Assembly (NCBI GenBank): GCA_963815355.1
Contig: CAWFGJ010000013.1
Location: 62,001 to 126,000 of the forward strand
Length of the DNA stretch: 64,000 nucleotides
Direction: 5' to 3'
Source: JAPUEK01 sp963815355
Lineage (GTDB): Bacteria > Pseudomonadota > Alphaproteobacteria > Rhodobacterales > Rhodobacteraceae
The notes beneath the pieces were generated by a model. It was not told where the DNA came from, searched no databases, and saw nothing but the letters and a program-made list of their open reading frames with translations. A program made the translations under genes and the position numbers. Shown here in pieces: positions 17,470 through 26,142 of the stretch (position 1 is the first letter of the stretch; each line of letters opens with the position of its first letter).

Positions 17470-18215
17470 CCCACCCTCGCCAGACGGTCAACCGGGGCCA
17501 ACGAAAGATAGAGCTGTTCCAGCGCGGTATCGTCGCCGTACCGCGCTGTCACCGCCTCTATCCGGTCGTGATAGACCAGCTTGCCATGGCTGAGCACCGC
17601 GATGCTGGTGCAGGTCTTGGCGATTTCAGAAATCAGGTGCGTGTTCATAAACACCGTCATTCCGAATTCCGAATTCAGCCGCAGGATCAGATCGCGCAGC
17701 ATTTTGATCCCCATCGGATCAAGGCCCGAGGTCGGCTCATCCAAAAACAGCACGGCAGGTTCATGCAAAATGGCCTGCGCCAATCCGATCCGTTGGCGCA
17801 TGCCCTTGGAGAACCCGCCGACGCGTTTGTCGGCAAGCGATGAGCAATCCAGCAGGTCAAGGACTTGTCCGACACGGCGCGCGGCCTGCGCCACCCCCGA
17901 CAATTGCGCGAAGAACATCAGGTTCTCCGTCGCGGTCAGTGTGTCATAAAGGCTGACATTTTCGGGGACATAGCCCAGAGCACGGCGCACGGCCATGGGA
18001 TCGGTGCATATGTCATGGCCGCCAATCCGCGCCGTACCCGACGTCGGCCGCAGCAAGGTTGTCAGCATCTGGATCGTCACGGTTTTGCCCGCGCCATTGT
18101 GGCCCAGAAAGCCGAAGACCTCGCCCTTCTCGATGTCCATCGTCACGGCATCGACGGCGGTGACACCGTCAAAGACTTGGGTCAGCCGGTCGAGCGAGAT
18201 GATGGGTGGGGGCAC
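17466..18215 (-). CDS. ABC-2 exporter ATPase (NosF-like)
   Basis: 249-residue ATPase with a GTG start giving MPPPIISLDRLTQVFDGVTA. Walker A is GHNGAGKTV (the last residue is V where T is usual), the signature is FSKGMRQRIGLAQ, and Walker B is VLFLDEPTSGLDPMG. A C-terminal segment SHGKLVYHDRIEAV follows. The overall pattern is that of ATPases driving ABC-2 exporters, including NosF. It is the first gene of a four-gene minus-strand operon that ends with the TSP3-repeat protein. No copper or nitrous-oxide reductase genes are nearby, so a Nos function is not supported. Confidence 0.85.
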   Translation of the reverse strand: MPPPIISLDRLTQVFDGVTAVDAVTMDIEKGEVFGFLGHNGAGKTVTIQMLTTLLRPTSGTARIGGHDICTDPMAVRRALGYVPENVSLYDTLTATENLMFFAQLSGVAQAARRVGQVLDLLDCSSLADKRVGGFSKGMRQRIGLAQAILHEPAVLFLDEPTSGLDPMGIKMLRDLILRLNSEFGMTVFMNTHLISEIAKTCTSIAVLSHGKLVYHDRIEAVTARYGDDTALEQLYLSLAPVDRLARVG

Positions 18216-18679
18216 AGGGCTTTCCGATCTGGCAAAGGGTGAATCGCGGTGTCCTGTGCAGTTTGGCCGCTCGACCCAACCCTCGGCCTTGCCTGCGACT
18301 TACAGTTTTGTAAGGCAGTGTCTGGTGATGCGGCGGCAGCGCAGGTGCGCGGCCAGTGCCTGCCGGATGCCTGAACACCACGGCAGCGCCATGCGCCTGC
18401 CAACGCCCCGCACAGCGGCTGCGTAGCTGTGCGCCATTGGGCGGGGAATAGGCGTGGCAAATGGGGGTGGCGCCTGAAGGCTTGGCCCGCGGGCAGTGTT
18501 GGGGCGCCTTGGTGCAGCCCTGACACGGGTTTGTAGTGTGCATCCGGCGCACTGACCGGAGCATGGACGCAAGACACAATCAAATTTGGCGGATCACCGA
18601 AATCTGCGCCTTGGGCCGCGCGATGAGCGCTATTTCCTTAGCGCCCCGCAAGCCGGGCAAGCCGTGCTTTAAGCGCAGG
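18216..18679. other. 464-base GC-rich interval without a supported gene
   Basis: Three overlapping minus-strand frames stay open here, for example one beginning near 18580 and containing a cysteine-rich CQGCTKAPQHC stretch. None has a good ribosome site, recognisable domain or convincing composition, and they run into the ATPase gene. The stretch presumably carries the promoter for the ABC-2 operon and the 3' flank of the small secreted-protein gene. I see no clear terminator or repeat. Confidence 0.5.
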
Positions 18680-18991
18680 TCACCCCGCGTAGCATTGCGA
18701 CCGCTTGCCAAATCCGGCGGGCGAGCAGATCCAACTGCCACGTCCGGTGATGACACGGCTGCGCTTTTGCGATGCCTTTGCCTTTTCCAACGATGGGGCC
18801 GCAGCACCGTTGGCCAGCCAGTTGAACGCCACGCGCTGACCAAATTGCGCCCTGATCGGGTGCCGTTGGGCTTGGTAGGACGAAGCCGAAAGAAGGCGTG
18901 TCCCGATAACAGCTTCTGCGCTGCCCGATGTCGGCAAAGCCAACAGACAGACAGTCAGGGCCAAAGCGGCAATGCGGTGTGGCATGGTCAT
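18680..18991 (-). CDS. Small secreted protein, unknown function
   Basis: 103 residues starting MTMPHRIAALALTVCLLALP, a clear Sec signal peptide with cleavage near SGSAEA. I chose the ATG at 18991 because GAGGAG lies seven bases upstream; the open frame runs further but without a start of that quality. The mature part is short and basic (RLLSASSYQAQRHPIRAQFG) and ends SWICSPAGFGKRSQCYAG, with two cysteines that could form a disulfide. I cannot name a characterised family. It stands alone on the minus strand, upstream of the ABC-2 operon. Confidence 0.65.
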   Translation of the reverse strand: MTMPHRIAALALTVCLLALPTSGSAEAVIGTRLLSASSYQAQRHPIRAQFGQRVAFNWLANGAAAPSLEKAKASQKRSRVITGRGSWICSPAGFGKRSQCYAG

Positions 18992-19121
18992 ATCGCTCTC
19001 CTCGTCATCCCCAAGATTGCAATCGGGGGTTAAGGAAAGGATTAAGATCGCCAACTGCGGTGTCAGTTTGGGCGCAATCGGGCCATATCTGGGCAATCGC
19101 CAGCAAATTGTGGCGCATTTG

Positions 19122-19155
19122 AAAAGGGCCGCCCCTGTTGGAGCGGCCCTTTTTT
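19122..19155. terminator. Bidirectional Rho-independent terminator
   Basis: The arms GGGCCGC (19126-19132) and GCGGCCC (19143-19149) form a seven-base GC stem with a ten-base loop. A run of six T follows on the plus strand, and AAAA precedes it, giving TTTT on the minus strand. It lies about 50 bases beyond the stop of the GH26-like gene and probably ends the polysaccharide operon. Confidence 0.75.
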
Positions 19156-19206
19156 GCCGGATCAGAGCGGGTTGCGTTTCGCCGCAAGCCGCCTTTGCCC
19201 TGGATT

Positions 19207-20130
19207 TCAGGGCGTTACGCGGTTAGCCAAGCGCCAATCAGGCTGCGGAAAGCCGTCGGGCCAAGGATAGACTTCCGGTTGGTCGAAGTAGACCGCGCCG
19301 ACCAGTTGCGGCATGTCGGGACGCACGACACTTACCTCGGCTTCCCAACTGTCCACATAGGCAGCGGTCCCATAAAAGCCCAACTCGGCCACCACGATCG
19401 GTTTTCCCAAATCCTTGACGTTATTATACCGCTCCGTCAGCAATTCGGTATAGGTCCGCGCATGGCCAATGATGGCTTTTTCCCATGCCTCGTAGCCAAA
19501 GACAGAGACACCCACCAAATCAACGTAGTCATCGCCGGGATAGTAGTCCTTTGCATTCTCCTGCCCGATCGGGGACCAAACCACGTTGATGTTCGGCGCC
19601 TCGTTACGGCAAATGTCGATCATGCGTTTGAACGAAGAGATATAGTCGTCTGGTTTCCAGGCGGACCAGATGAACTGACCGTCTTCGGTTTCCATCTCAT
19701 GGCCCCAGCGGACTGAAACCGGGCTTTGCAGGGAGCCGATCACCTTGCAAATGCTGCGCATGTTGCTGTCGTAATACCCCTCCTTAATACCGCGTCGCAG
19801 GAATTCCGCAGTATTGCGTTCATCACGGGTCCAGGTCCACGGTTCAATCGTGATCAAAAGCGCGCGCTTTCGTTCAAGAGCGTAAACATCCGCATCCTGC
19901 AAAGACCCAAGTGCCACATCTTCCCAAGGCAAAAAGACATGCTCAATTTCCAACGAGAGATCGTCGGTATAATCACCCTCAGGGTCATAAGCCCCATAAG
20001 GCAAATCGCCGGGCGGCGCTGCCTTTGCTTCGCCTTGCATCAAAACCGCTGCCAGCAGCGCCATGCAGGCGCTGCCCATAGAAATCAATTTGCCAAGTGG
20101 CCGATGTTTGGGCACCAGTGTGTTGATCAT
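19207..20130 (-). CDS. Secreted glycoside hydrolase, GH26-like (beta-mannanase/lichenase fold)
   Basis: 307 residues from the ATG at 20130, preceded by GGAAGGGG. The frame is open further upstream, but that part lacks coding character. An N-terminal signal segment (LISMGSACMALLAAVLMQGE, cleaved near AKA-APP) is followed by a TIM-barrel hydrolase. Candidate catalytic residues are the glutamate in RWGHEME (acid/base) and that in VVAELGFYG (nucleophile), as in GH26 enzymes. It sits 37 bases behind a cellulose-synthase-like gene. By analogy with BcsA/BcsZ it may trim or release the polymer made there. The polymer could be a mannan, a mixed-linkage glucan or something else. Confidence 0.75.
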   Translation of the reverse strand: MINTLVPKHRPLGKLISMGSACMALLAAVLMQGEAKAAPPGDLPYGAYDPEGDYTDDLSLEIEHVFLPWEDVALGSLQDADVYALERKRALLITIEPWTWTRDERNTAEFLRRGIKEGYYDSNMRSICKVIGSLQSPVSVRWGHEMETEDGQFIWSAWKPDDYISSFKRMIDICRNEAPNINVVWSPIGQENAKDYYPGDDYVDLVGVSVFGYEAWEKAIIGHARTYTELLTERYNNVKDLGKPIVVAELGFYGTAAYVDSWEAEVSVVRPDMPQLVGAVYFDQPEVYPWPDGFPQPDWRLANRVTP

Positions 20131-20167
20131 TTTTTGGCCCCTTCCTTTTAAATGTTTCGCTTGATGG

Positions 20168-22024
20168 TCAATTCTCCGCAAAGTCACGCGCACGAACCCA
20201 ACCGGGATCCCAAACGAAGTATACACGGTCTTTGGCCACATGTCCTGCGCCTGCAAGGCCGTATTCTACACGCACCAATTGTATTGGCTCCAAGCCAAAA
20301 GCCAATGCATGCACACTTTCTACGCCACGCCAGGAAAATCCCGTTAAAACGGTTCCGACCACAGTCAGTGCAGCGCTGATCTGAAACGCCGACGCACCGA
20401 GACCTTGACGCCATAGTGCGCCCGTATCTGCCAGATGTCGCCAGACAATCACGACAACAAGCGCTGTATAAAGAACGGCATTGAGCAGTGCCAAAAGAAG
20501 GAACCCGCGCGCGTTGCCAAGCTCATCGCTGAAGAGCACCGGCAAGGTCGCACCAAGCGCGAGAATTGTGTAAACCAAGACAACCTTTGCCGGCAGTGTT
20601 TGCAACGCAGCACTGCCCTTCGGGGTAATACGGAAATCAACAAATGTGCCAGTCAGTTTGTCGCGCAGCGCCATTGTGCATCCCCAAAGCACCCAGGGCC
20701 ATTGCAATGACAAAAACAGCGCCTTCTCCCAACTGAGCACCGGCGCATCCATCGGCCTGAAAAACCCGTCTTTCCGGATGCAAAAGGCAATGATCGTCAG
20801 AACCACAACCGCGGGCGCCCCGTGGAGCACAAATTCAGGATAGGTCACGTTGGCATAGCGCAGATCAAAGGCCAGGGCGACCACCGGCGCAAGGTACAGC
20901 ATCGCCGACGTCAGCGCGAAAAGCGGATACCAAAGCTGGCAGAACACAAACAAGAATTTAAGCCGCAGGGGAAGTTTGCGCAGATATCGCCCCGTATGCT
21001 GCAACAGCAGCGTAAGCAAGCTGCGCGACCATTGGAACTCTTGCGTCACCATATCCGCCACTGTCGCCGGTCCGTCGCCGATTGCGATGGCATCAATGGC
21101 GTGCACGCCGCGCCAGCCCGCCGCGTTGATCAGCAAGGATGTGGAATGATCCTCGGCCAATTCAGGCCCAAGCCCTCCCGCACTTTGCAGCGCACGCGTG
21201 CGGACCGCATAGTGCGACCCGATGCACATAGGCGCAAAAGCCCGTGTATAACCGGTCTGAAACAGACCGTGAAAGGCGGCCTCTGTGTGCAGTCGTGTCC
21301 GTGCGGCCCAACTGGTCGTCGCGTTCGCCGCACAGATCGACGGCGCACTGACATAGCCCACGGTCGCGTCCGAAAACGGGCGGATTATCTCGCGCAGGTA
21401 ATTGGGTTGCGGCACATGGTCGGAATCCAGCTGACTGACAATGTCGTAGCGATCATAGCCGCCATTTTCATAGAAATACGCAAGATTACCTTCCTTGCAG
21501 CGGGTCCGGCGGGGCCATGTTTTCTGATGGTAGGCCGCTATCCCCTTGCGCGATGACACTTTGACGCCATTGCGCCTGCACCATTCCAGCGTTTCTGGTT
21601 CGGGGTCTTCATCCGCAAGCCACGTGTCGTGGGGGTAATCCTGTTCCAGCATCGCCCGCAGGGTTGGTTCAACTACCCCAAACGGCTCTGACGGGGTTTT
21701 TGTCACGATCATGGCCACGCGCCACGCGCCGGGTTCCGGATCAGGTGCACTGGTTTTTGACGCTTGCAGCAGCACAAAGATGAAAAACAGCTGCAAGCCG
21801 TGCAGCCATAGCAACGGGAAAGAGGAGAATAGGAATTCTGGCCAGCCGACAAAGTGGCTGGGGTTCAGCCACCAATTCCAGAACCACAGGACGGAGGCTG
21901 CCCAAACCGCGCTCAGAACCAAATAGACAAAGCGCTGACGCCGCGAAAACAGGCTTTGCACCATGGCGGCCCGCACGGGCACTTTGGCATTCGCAGGCAG
22001 TGGGGCGAAAGAGGGCGCGGTCAT
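20168..22024 (-). CDS. Membrane glycosyltransferase family 2, cellulose-synthase-like
   Basis: 618 residues. Two N-terminal helices (about residues 32-50 and 66-87) are followed by a cytoplasmic GT2 domain. Its processive-synthase motifs are ADEDPEP (aspartates about 138 and 140), DSDH (200-203), AEDHS (290-294) and a QEFQW variant of QxxRW (328-332). At least six further helices follow. It would polymerise a sugar nucleotide at the inner membrane and extrude the chain. No c-di-GMP-binding PilZ domain is evident. It overlaps the galE stop by four bases, so it is co-transcribed with the two sugar-nucleotide enzymes that probably supply its substrate. Confidence 0.85.
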   Translation of the reverse strand: MTAPSFAPLPANAKVPVRAAMVQSLFSRRQRFVYLVLSAVWAASVLWFWNWWLNPSHFVGWPEFLFSSFPLLWLHGLQLFFIFVLLQASKTSAPDPEPGAWRVAMIVTKTPSEPFGVVEPTLRAMLEQDYPHDTWLADEDPEPETLEWCRRNGVKVSSRKGIAAYHQKTWPRRTRCKEGNLAYFYENGGYDRYDIVSQLDSDHVPQPNYLREIIRPFSDATVGYVSAPSICAANATTSWAARTRLHTEAAFHGLFQTGYTRAFAPMCIGSHYAVRTRALQSAGGLGPELAEDHSTSLLINAAGWRGVHAIDAIAIGDGPATVADMVTQEFQWSRSLLTLLLQHTGRYLRKLPLRLKFLFVFCQLWYPLFALTSAMLYLAPVVALAFDLRYANVTYPEFVLHGAPAVVVLTIIAFCIRKDGFFRPMDAPVLSWEKALFLSLQWPWVLWGCTMALRDKLTGTFVDFRITPKGSAALQTLPAKVVLVYTILALGATLPVLFSDELGNARGFLLLALLNAVLYTALVVVIVWRHLADTGALWRQGLGASAFQISAALTVVGTVLTGFSWRGVESVHALAFGLEPIQLVRVEYGLAGAGHVAKDRVYFVWDPGWVRARDFAEN

Positions 22025-23017
22025 GGCGTTACCTCAGCCGGGACAACGCCAAACCACGGGGCCGCGTGCGCAAGGAGCGTCGCGAGGTCAGACTGCTGGG
22101 TCGCAAAACCAAGCCGAAGCAATGACTCTGCCGGGTCTGCCACCAGAATGGGCGGGTCTCCGGCGCGGCGCGGGCCGAAAACCACCGGCAGGGGCCGCCC
22201 GGTCATTGCCTCGATCGCGCGGATGATATCGCGCACAGAAATCCCGCGTCCGGTCCCAAGATTTACCGCGAGCGACTCGCCAAAATCCAAAAGATGCCGC
22301 AGCGACAGAACATGGGCCCGGGCAAGGTCAGCGACATGGATGTAGTCGCGAATACAGGTGCCGTCGGGCGTCGGGTAATCGGTGCCGAATACCTGCAGCG
22401 GTGCACCTCCTGCCGCGGCGCGCAAAGCGAGCGGGATCAGGTGTGTCTCCGGGTCGTGATTTTCGCCCAATTCGCCAGCGGGATCGGCGCCCGCGGCATT
22501 GAAATACCGCAGTGCCGCGTAACGCAGACCATGGGCAGCGGCATGATCGCGCAGCATCAATTCGCAGATCAGCTTGGTGCGCCCATAGGGGTTGATCGGG
22601 TTTTGTGGGCAATTCTCAGTGATCGGAAGCGTCGCGGGGATGCCATAGGTGGCACAACTTGACGAAAAGACGATCTGTATCAACGCCCGCCGCCTTTGCC
22701 CCATTCAACAGGCCGATCATTCCGCAAAGGTTATTGTCATAGTAAAGGCCCGGATCGCGCATGCTTTCGCCGACATAGGCCGACGCCGCAAAATGGAGGA
22801 TCGCGCGCGCATTGTGGCTGCGCAGCGCCGCCGCAACAGCGCCGGAATCGCGTACATCCCCCTGCACCAATGGCCCGAACCGCACAGCGGCTTCATGGCC
22901 TGTCGACAGGTTGTCGAACGCGACAGGTGCATAGCCGGCAGCTTTAAGCGCTTTGCAGGCGTGGGATCCGATAAACCCCGCGCCGCCCGTCACAAGGACG
23001 GCGATTCCAGCGGTCAC
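22021..23017 (-). pseudogene. galE: UDP-glucose 4-epimerase GalE, single frameshift
   Basis: The N-terminal part starts MTAGIAVLVTGGAGFIGSHA (NAD-binding GxxGxxG). The C-terminal part holds SSSCATYG and YGRTK, the catalytic Ser and Tyr-x-x-x-Lys, plus FNAAGADP and DGTCIRDYIHV. The two lie in different frames. The break is near 22678-22680, where one extra base interrupts GVDQIVFSSS. The total length is one over a multiple of three, so removing one base restores an ordinary epimerase of about 331 residues. Both halves look under normal constraint; sequencing error or very recent mutation are equally possible. It overlaps both neighbours by four bases. Confidence 0.88.
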
Positions 23018-24030
23018 GATACCAAAGAGCCTTTCATCCGGTCAGATTTAAGTCTTTGGGCAAACCACGCAATGGTTTTGTCGAGACCCTGATCCAAGTT
23101 AATTGTCGGTGCCCATCCCAGCAGATTTGCCGCGCGCGAAATATCAGGGCGGCGCTGGCGCGGGTCGTCTTGCGGCAAGGGCTTAAAGACAATCGGAAGG
23201 TCCGAACCCAATTTGGCCAATACTTTTTCGGCCAACTCAAGCATGGTGAACTCGCCCGGATTGCCAAGGTTCACCGGCATTTTTTCAGATGAGGCCATAA
23301 GCGCCATCAAACCATCAACCAGATCATCAACATAACAAAACGAACGCGTTTGCAGCCCGGCCCCATAAACCGTCAAAGGCTCACCGCGAAGCGTCTGGAC
23401 GATAAAGTTGGAAACCACCCGGCCGTCATCGGGATTCATCCTCGGGCCATAAGTATTGAAAATCCGGGCAATCCGGGTTTCAACACCCCGATGCGCGCCA
23501 TATTCCCAAAACAGGGTTTCGCCAGCCCTTTTGCCCTCATCATAGCAGGCGCGCGGCCCACATGTGTTGACGCTGCCGCGATAGTCTTCGTTCTGAAGTG
23601 AAATCTCGGGGTCGCCATAAACCTCAGAGGTCGAGGATTGCAAAATCCGCGCGCCTTTGGCTTCGGCCAACGCCAAAAGGTTCAAAGTCCCGTCAACGCA
23701 GGTGCGGAATGTGTGGATCGGATCCCTTTGATAGCGCGGAGGCGAAGCCGCGCAGGCAAGATTATAGATCTCGTCGATACAGCCATCGACGCGCAGGGTC
23801 TTGGTGATGTCATGACGGCGAAATTGGAACCCTGGGCGGCCCATCAACTCGCTCAGATTCTCGGAATCCCCGGTAAGCATGTTATCAACACAAAAGACGG
23901 AATGGCCCTGATCAAGCAGGCGTCGACACAGATTTGATCCAACGAATCCTGCACCGCCGGCCACCAACACAACTTTGCTGTTCTGGTCCGATGGGCGGCG
24001 CGCAATATGCCGAAACGATTGAATTTTCAC
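23014..24030 (-). CDS. UDP-glucuronate decarboxylase-like NAD-dependent epimerase (UDP-xylose synthase type)
   Basis: 338 residues from a GTG start with GGAGGC seven bases upstream. NAD-binding GGAGFVGSNLC is near residues 25-35. CAASPPRYQRDPIHT, SSTSEVYGDP, the YDEGKR active-site Tyr-Lys, and RIFNTYGPRMNPDDGRVVSN together match the UXS/ArnA decarboxylase subgroup, which converts UDP-glucuronate to UDP-xylose. It is the first gene of the polysaccharide operon (this gene, galE, GT2, GH26). It suggests a xylose-containing product or a branch-point sugar. Confidence 0.8.
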   Translation of the reverse strand: MKIQSFRHIARRPSDQNSKVVLVAGGAGFVGSNLCRRLLDQGHSVFCVDNMLTGDSENLSELMGRPGFQFRRHDITKTLRVDGCIDEIYNLACAASPPRYQRDPIHTFRTCVDGTLNLLALAEAKGARILQSSTSEVYGDPEISLQNEDYRGSVNTCGPRACYDEGKRAGETLFWEYGAHRGVETRIARIFNTYGPRMNPDDGRVVSNFIVQTLRGEPLTVYGAGLQTRSFCYVDDLVDGLMALMASSEKMPVNLGNPGEFTMLELAEKVLAKLGSDLPIVFKPLPQDDPRQRRPDISRAANLLGWAPTINLDQGLDKTIAWFAQRLKSDRMKGSLVS

Positions 24031-24689
24031 CGAATTGCCTCCGTCGATATAAGCTGCGTCGTGAAGCGTAAAATTACGCCTATTTTTCCGGACAAATTCC
24101 GGCCAAGTATTGGAAAAGTTTAACTTCTAGAGCCTCGATGATTTGCCTAAGTCAGATTTTTGTCAACATCCCACCCCTATTTCGCCACAATCCGACCTCA
24201 ATTGCGGCTAAGGTCGCTATATGTTGCGGATACGGGTTCAATTGTCGCAAAACGCCACTTCTTTTAAGAGAGTGTATTTAAAAGAGGCGCAACCACAGGT
24301 TGTTAAGTAAATATGAGAAAAAGCGAATCGGCCTGCCGATTCTTCATAAATTAGCAATAGAGTTTGGTTAACATTCCCTGATTTGAGCGATTCGTGGCCG
24401 AAGTCTCACAATGACCGTGAGACGCTCTGCGGGCGGTCCTGACAGCCCTATCCTGCGTGACATGCCGCGCCCGACGTTGCGGCGTCAAACCGGTCACCGG
24501 GCGCTTTGTATTGCGGTCGCCTTAAGGACGCACCCGAGCCCGGTTTCACGCGGGTCGATTGGACCAGTCGGGAAGACGGGGCCGGCGTCGGCCCCATAAA
24601 CCGCCTGCCGAAATGGTTTCGTCGCGCATAGGGCCAAATCCTGCCAGAATCCAAAAGCAAGTATCTCCGATGAATTGGGGAATAACGCT
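24031..24689. promoter_or_regulatory. 659-base AT-rich leader of the polysaccharide operon with three palindromes
   Basis: This stretch is clearly poorer in GC than its surroundings over 24040-24400. Three perfect inverted repeats are visible. GCGTAA/TTACGC with two bases between (24066-24079), followed by a T run, lies just upstream of the epimerase start. CCGGA/TCCGG with five bases between is at 24088-24102. GAATCGGC/GCCGATTC with two bases between is at 24325-24342. They could be operators or RNA hairpins. Short open frames at 24411-24660 have no recognisable features and I do not call them. Confidence 0.5.
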
Positions 24690-25049
24690 ATGATTCGACG
24701 CCACTTCTTGCTTTCACTTTCTGGGCTCGCCGCCTTTGCGACGATGGCCATCGGTCAAACTGATACCCTCGCGGATGCCTTTGCGGCCCTTGACCCCGCG
24801 GCACGCCGTGCCGCGCAAGAGCAACTGACCGCAGCGGGGTTCTATCAGGGTGCCATTGATGGGTCCTTCGGGCCGCGCACGCGCAGCGCGCTCATCAATG
24901 CGGCAGCCTTTGTCAAAGACAACAGCTATGGTCGCGCGGACTACGATCTTGCCTCGCCCTCGCAAGCCGGACAATTCCTGACCGAACTCAGCAGCGGGGC
25001 GCTTGCAAAGTACCTATGGGGAGAGGGTGACGAGGCGGATGGCGGCTGA
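24690..25049 (+). CDS. Exported peptidoglycan-binding-like protein
   Basis: 119 residues from the ATG at 24690, beginning MIRRHFLLSLSGLAAFATMA with a signal peptide cleaved near AIGQTD. Residues about 40-70 (AQEQLTAAGFYQGAIDGSFG then PRTRSALINAA) match the PG_binding_1 repeat (Q..L...G.Y.G.iDG.fGp.T..Al). The rest is short. It probably sits in the periplasm against the wall; no catalytic domain is present. It is an isolated plus-strand gene, convergent with the AbrB-like gene. The ribosome site (GGGGAAT) is weak. Confidence 0.7.
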   Translation: MIRRHFLLSLSGLAAFATMAIGQTDTLADAFAALDPAARRAAQEQLTAAGFYQGAIDGSFGPRTRSALINAAAFVKDNSYGRADYDLASPSQAGQFLTELSSGALAKYLWGEGDEADGG

Positions 25050-25107
25050 TCCACGCAGGCCGTTCGCCCCCCCCCGCACATCGCTTGCCCTGCAGGCGCG
25101 CCAAAGA

Positions 25108-26142
25108 TCAGCGCGCCAGCAGCTTGGCGACCAGCGGCCCGAGGGTGATCACCAATATGACCCGCAAAAGGTGGTGACTGACGACATAGGCCAGATCCGC
25201 CCCGGCGAGGATGGAGAGCACCACCATCTCTGCCTGTCCGCCCGGCAAGAAGGCGAGAGACGCCTCCAGCGCCGGACTACCGGTCAGGAAGTGCACGGCC
25301 TCAATAAAGACAAGGCTGATCAAGGCGAGGACAAGCGCATACAGCAGGCCCGCCCCGACATCGACGCGCAATTCACGCGCGGTAATCCCGACGTACTTCA
25401 CCCCGACCGCGATGCCGATAAAGAGTTGCGCTGCCCAGATCATCTCTGCGGGCGGGCGATGGGTGATAAGGCCGCTGAGCGAGAGCGCCGCCGCCAAAAG
25501 CATCGGTCCAAGTATCGACGCGCCAAACATCTTGACCCGCTCCGCCACTTTCCAGCCGACCAGACCTGCCGCCAGCATCAGAAAAACCTCGTGCGGGGCC
25601 ATGTCTGCGGCGGGTAGTCCGGCAGGCTGGTTTAGGTTGACCCCCCAATACTGCGCCATGACCAAGGGCGCGATCGTGACAATAACCAAAACCCGCGTCG
25701 CGTGGATCAAAGAAAGGGCGCGCACATCGCCGCCGGCCTCTTCGCCAAAAACCAGCATGTCCTGCAGACCACCGGGCATCGCCGCATAATAGGCAGTGGG
25801 ATGGCTCATCCCGAAACCGTAACGAAACAGCGGATAGCCCACGGCACCAATCACCAGAATGAAGAGCGGCACGAAGGCAAGCGATCCTGCCATCTGCGGC
25901 AATTCCGCGATGACTTGCGGTGTAATTGAGGACCCGACTGCCACGCCCAGAAACGTGCGGAAATAGGTGCCAATCGCGCCCATCGCGCGCAATTCCCCAC
26001 CCGCCAATGCGACAACCAAACACGCCGCCATCGGGCCGAGCAGAAGCGGCAAGGGCAAACCCGTGAACCAGAACAGGGCCGCGCCCAGGGCCGCGACCGC
26101 CAGGGTCACGGCGCGCCATGCCCAGGTTTCAGCTGTCAGCAA
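25108..26142 (-). CDS. AbrB-type membrane protein (AbrB duplication family, probable permease)
   Basis: Up to 344 residues with about ten hydrophobic segments. The repeated pattern GLPLPLLLGPMAACLVVAL near the N-terminus and FGASILGPMLLAAALSLSGL in the second half is the duplicated AbrB domain. Despite the name these are membrane proteins, often annotated as ammonia monooxygenases or regulators without proof. The start is a TTG at 26142 overlapping the DUF4387 gene by 14 bases and is uncertain. It ends the TTT-type operon, so a second transporter or exporter for the same carboxylates is a reasonable guess. Confidence 0.75.
   Translation of the reverse strand: MLTAETWAWRAVTLAVAALGAALFWFTGLPLPLLLGPMAACLVVALAGGELRAMGAIGTYFRTFLGVAVGSSITPQVIAELPQMAGSLAFVPLFILVIGAVGYPLFRYGFGMSHPTAYYAAMPGGLQDMLVFGEEAGGDVRALSLIHATRVLVIVTIAPLVMAQYWGVNLNQPAGLPAADMAPHEVFLMLAAGLVGWKVAERVKMFGASILGPMLLAAALSLSGLITHRPPAEMIWAAQLFIGIAVGVKYVGITARELRVDVGAGLLYALVLALISLVFIEAVHFLTGSPALEASLAFLPGGQAEMVVLSILAGADLAYVVSHHLLRVILVITLGPLVAKLLAR

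Noticed and set aside
17466..18215. Naming the ABC-2 ATPase NosF
   Set aside because: NosF-like by sequence only; no nosZ, nosD or copper genes nearby.
18169..18583. Three overlapping minus-strand frames with a cysteine-rich start
   Set aside because: No ribosome site, no domain, and all three frames are open in the same place, as expected of GC-rich noncoding DNA. Kept as an unassigned interval.
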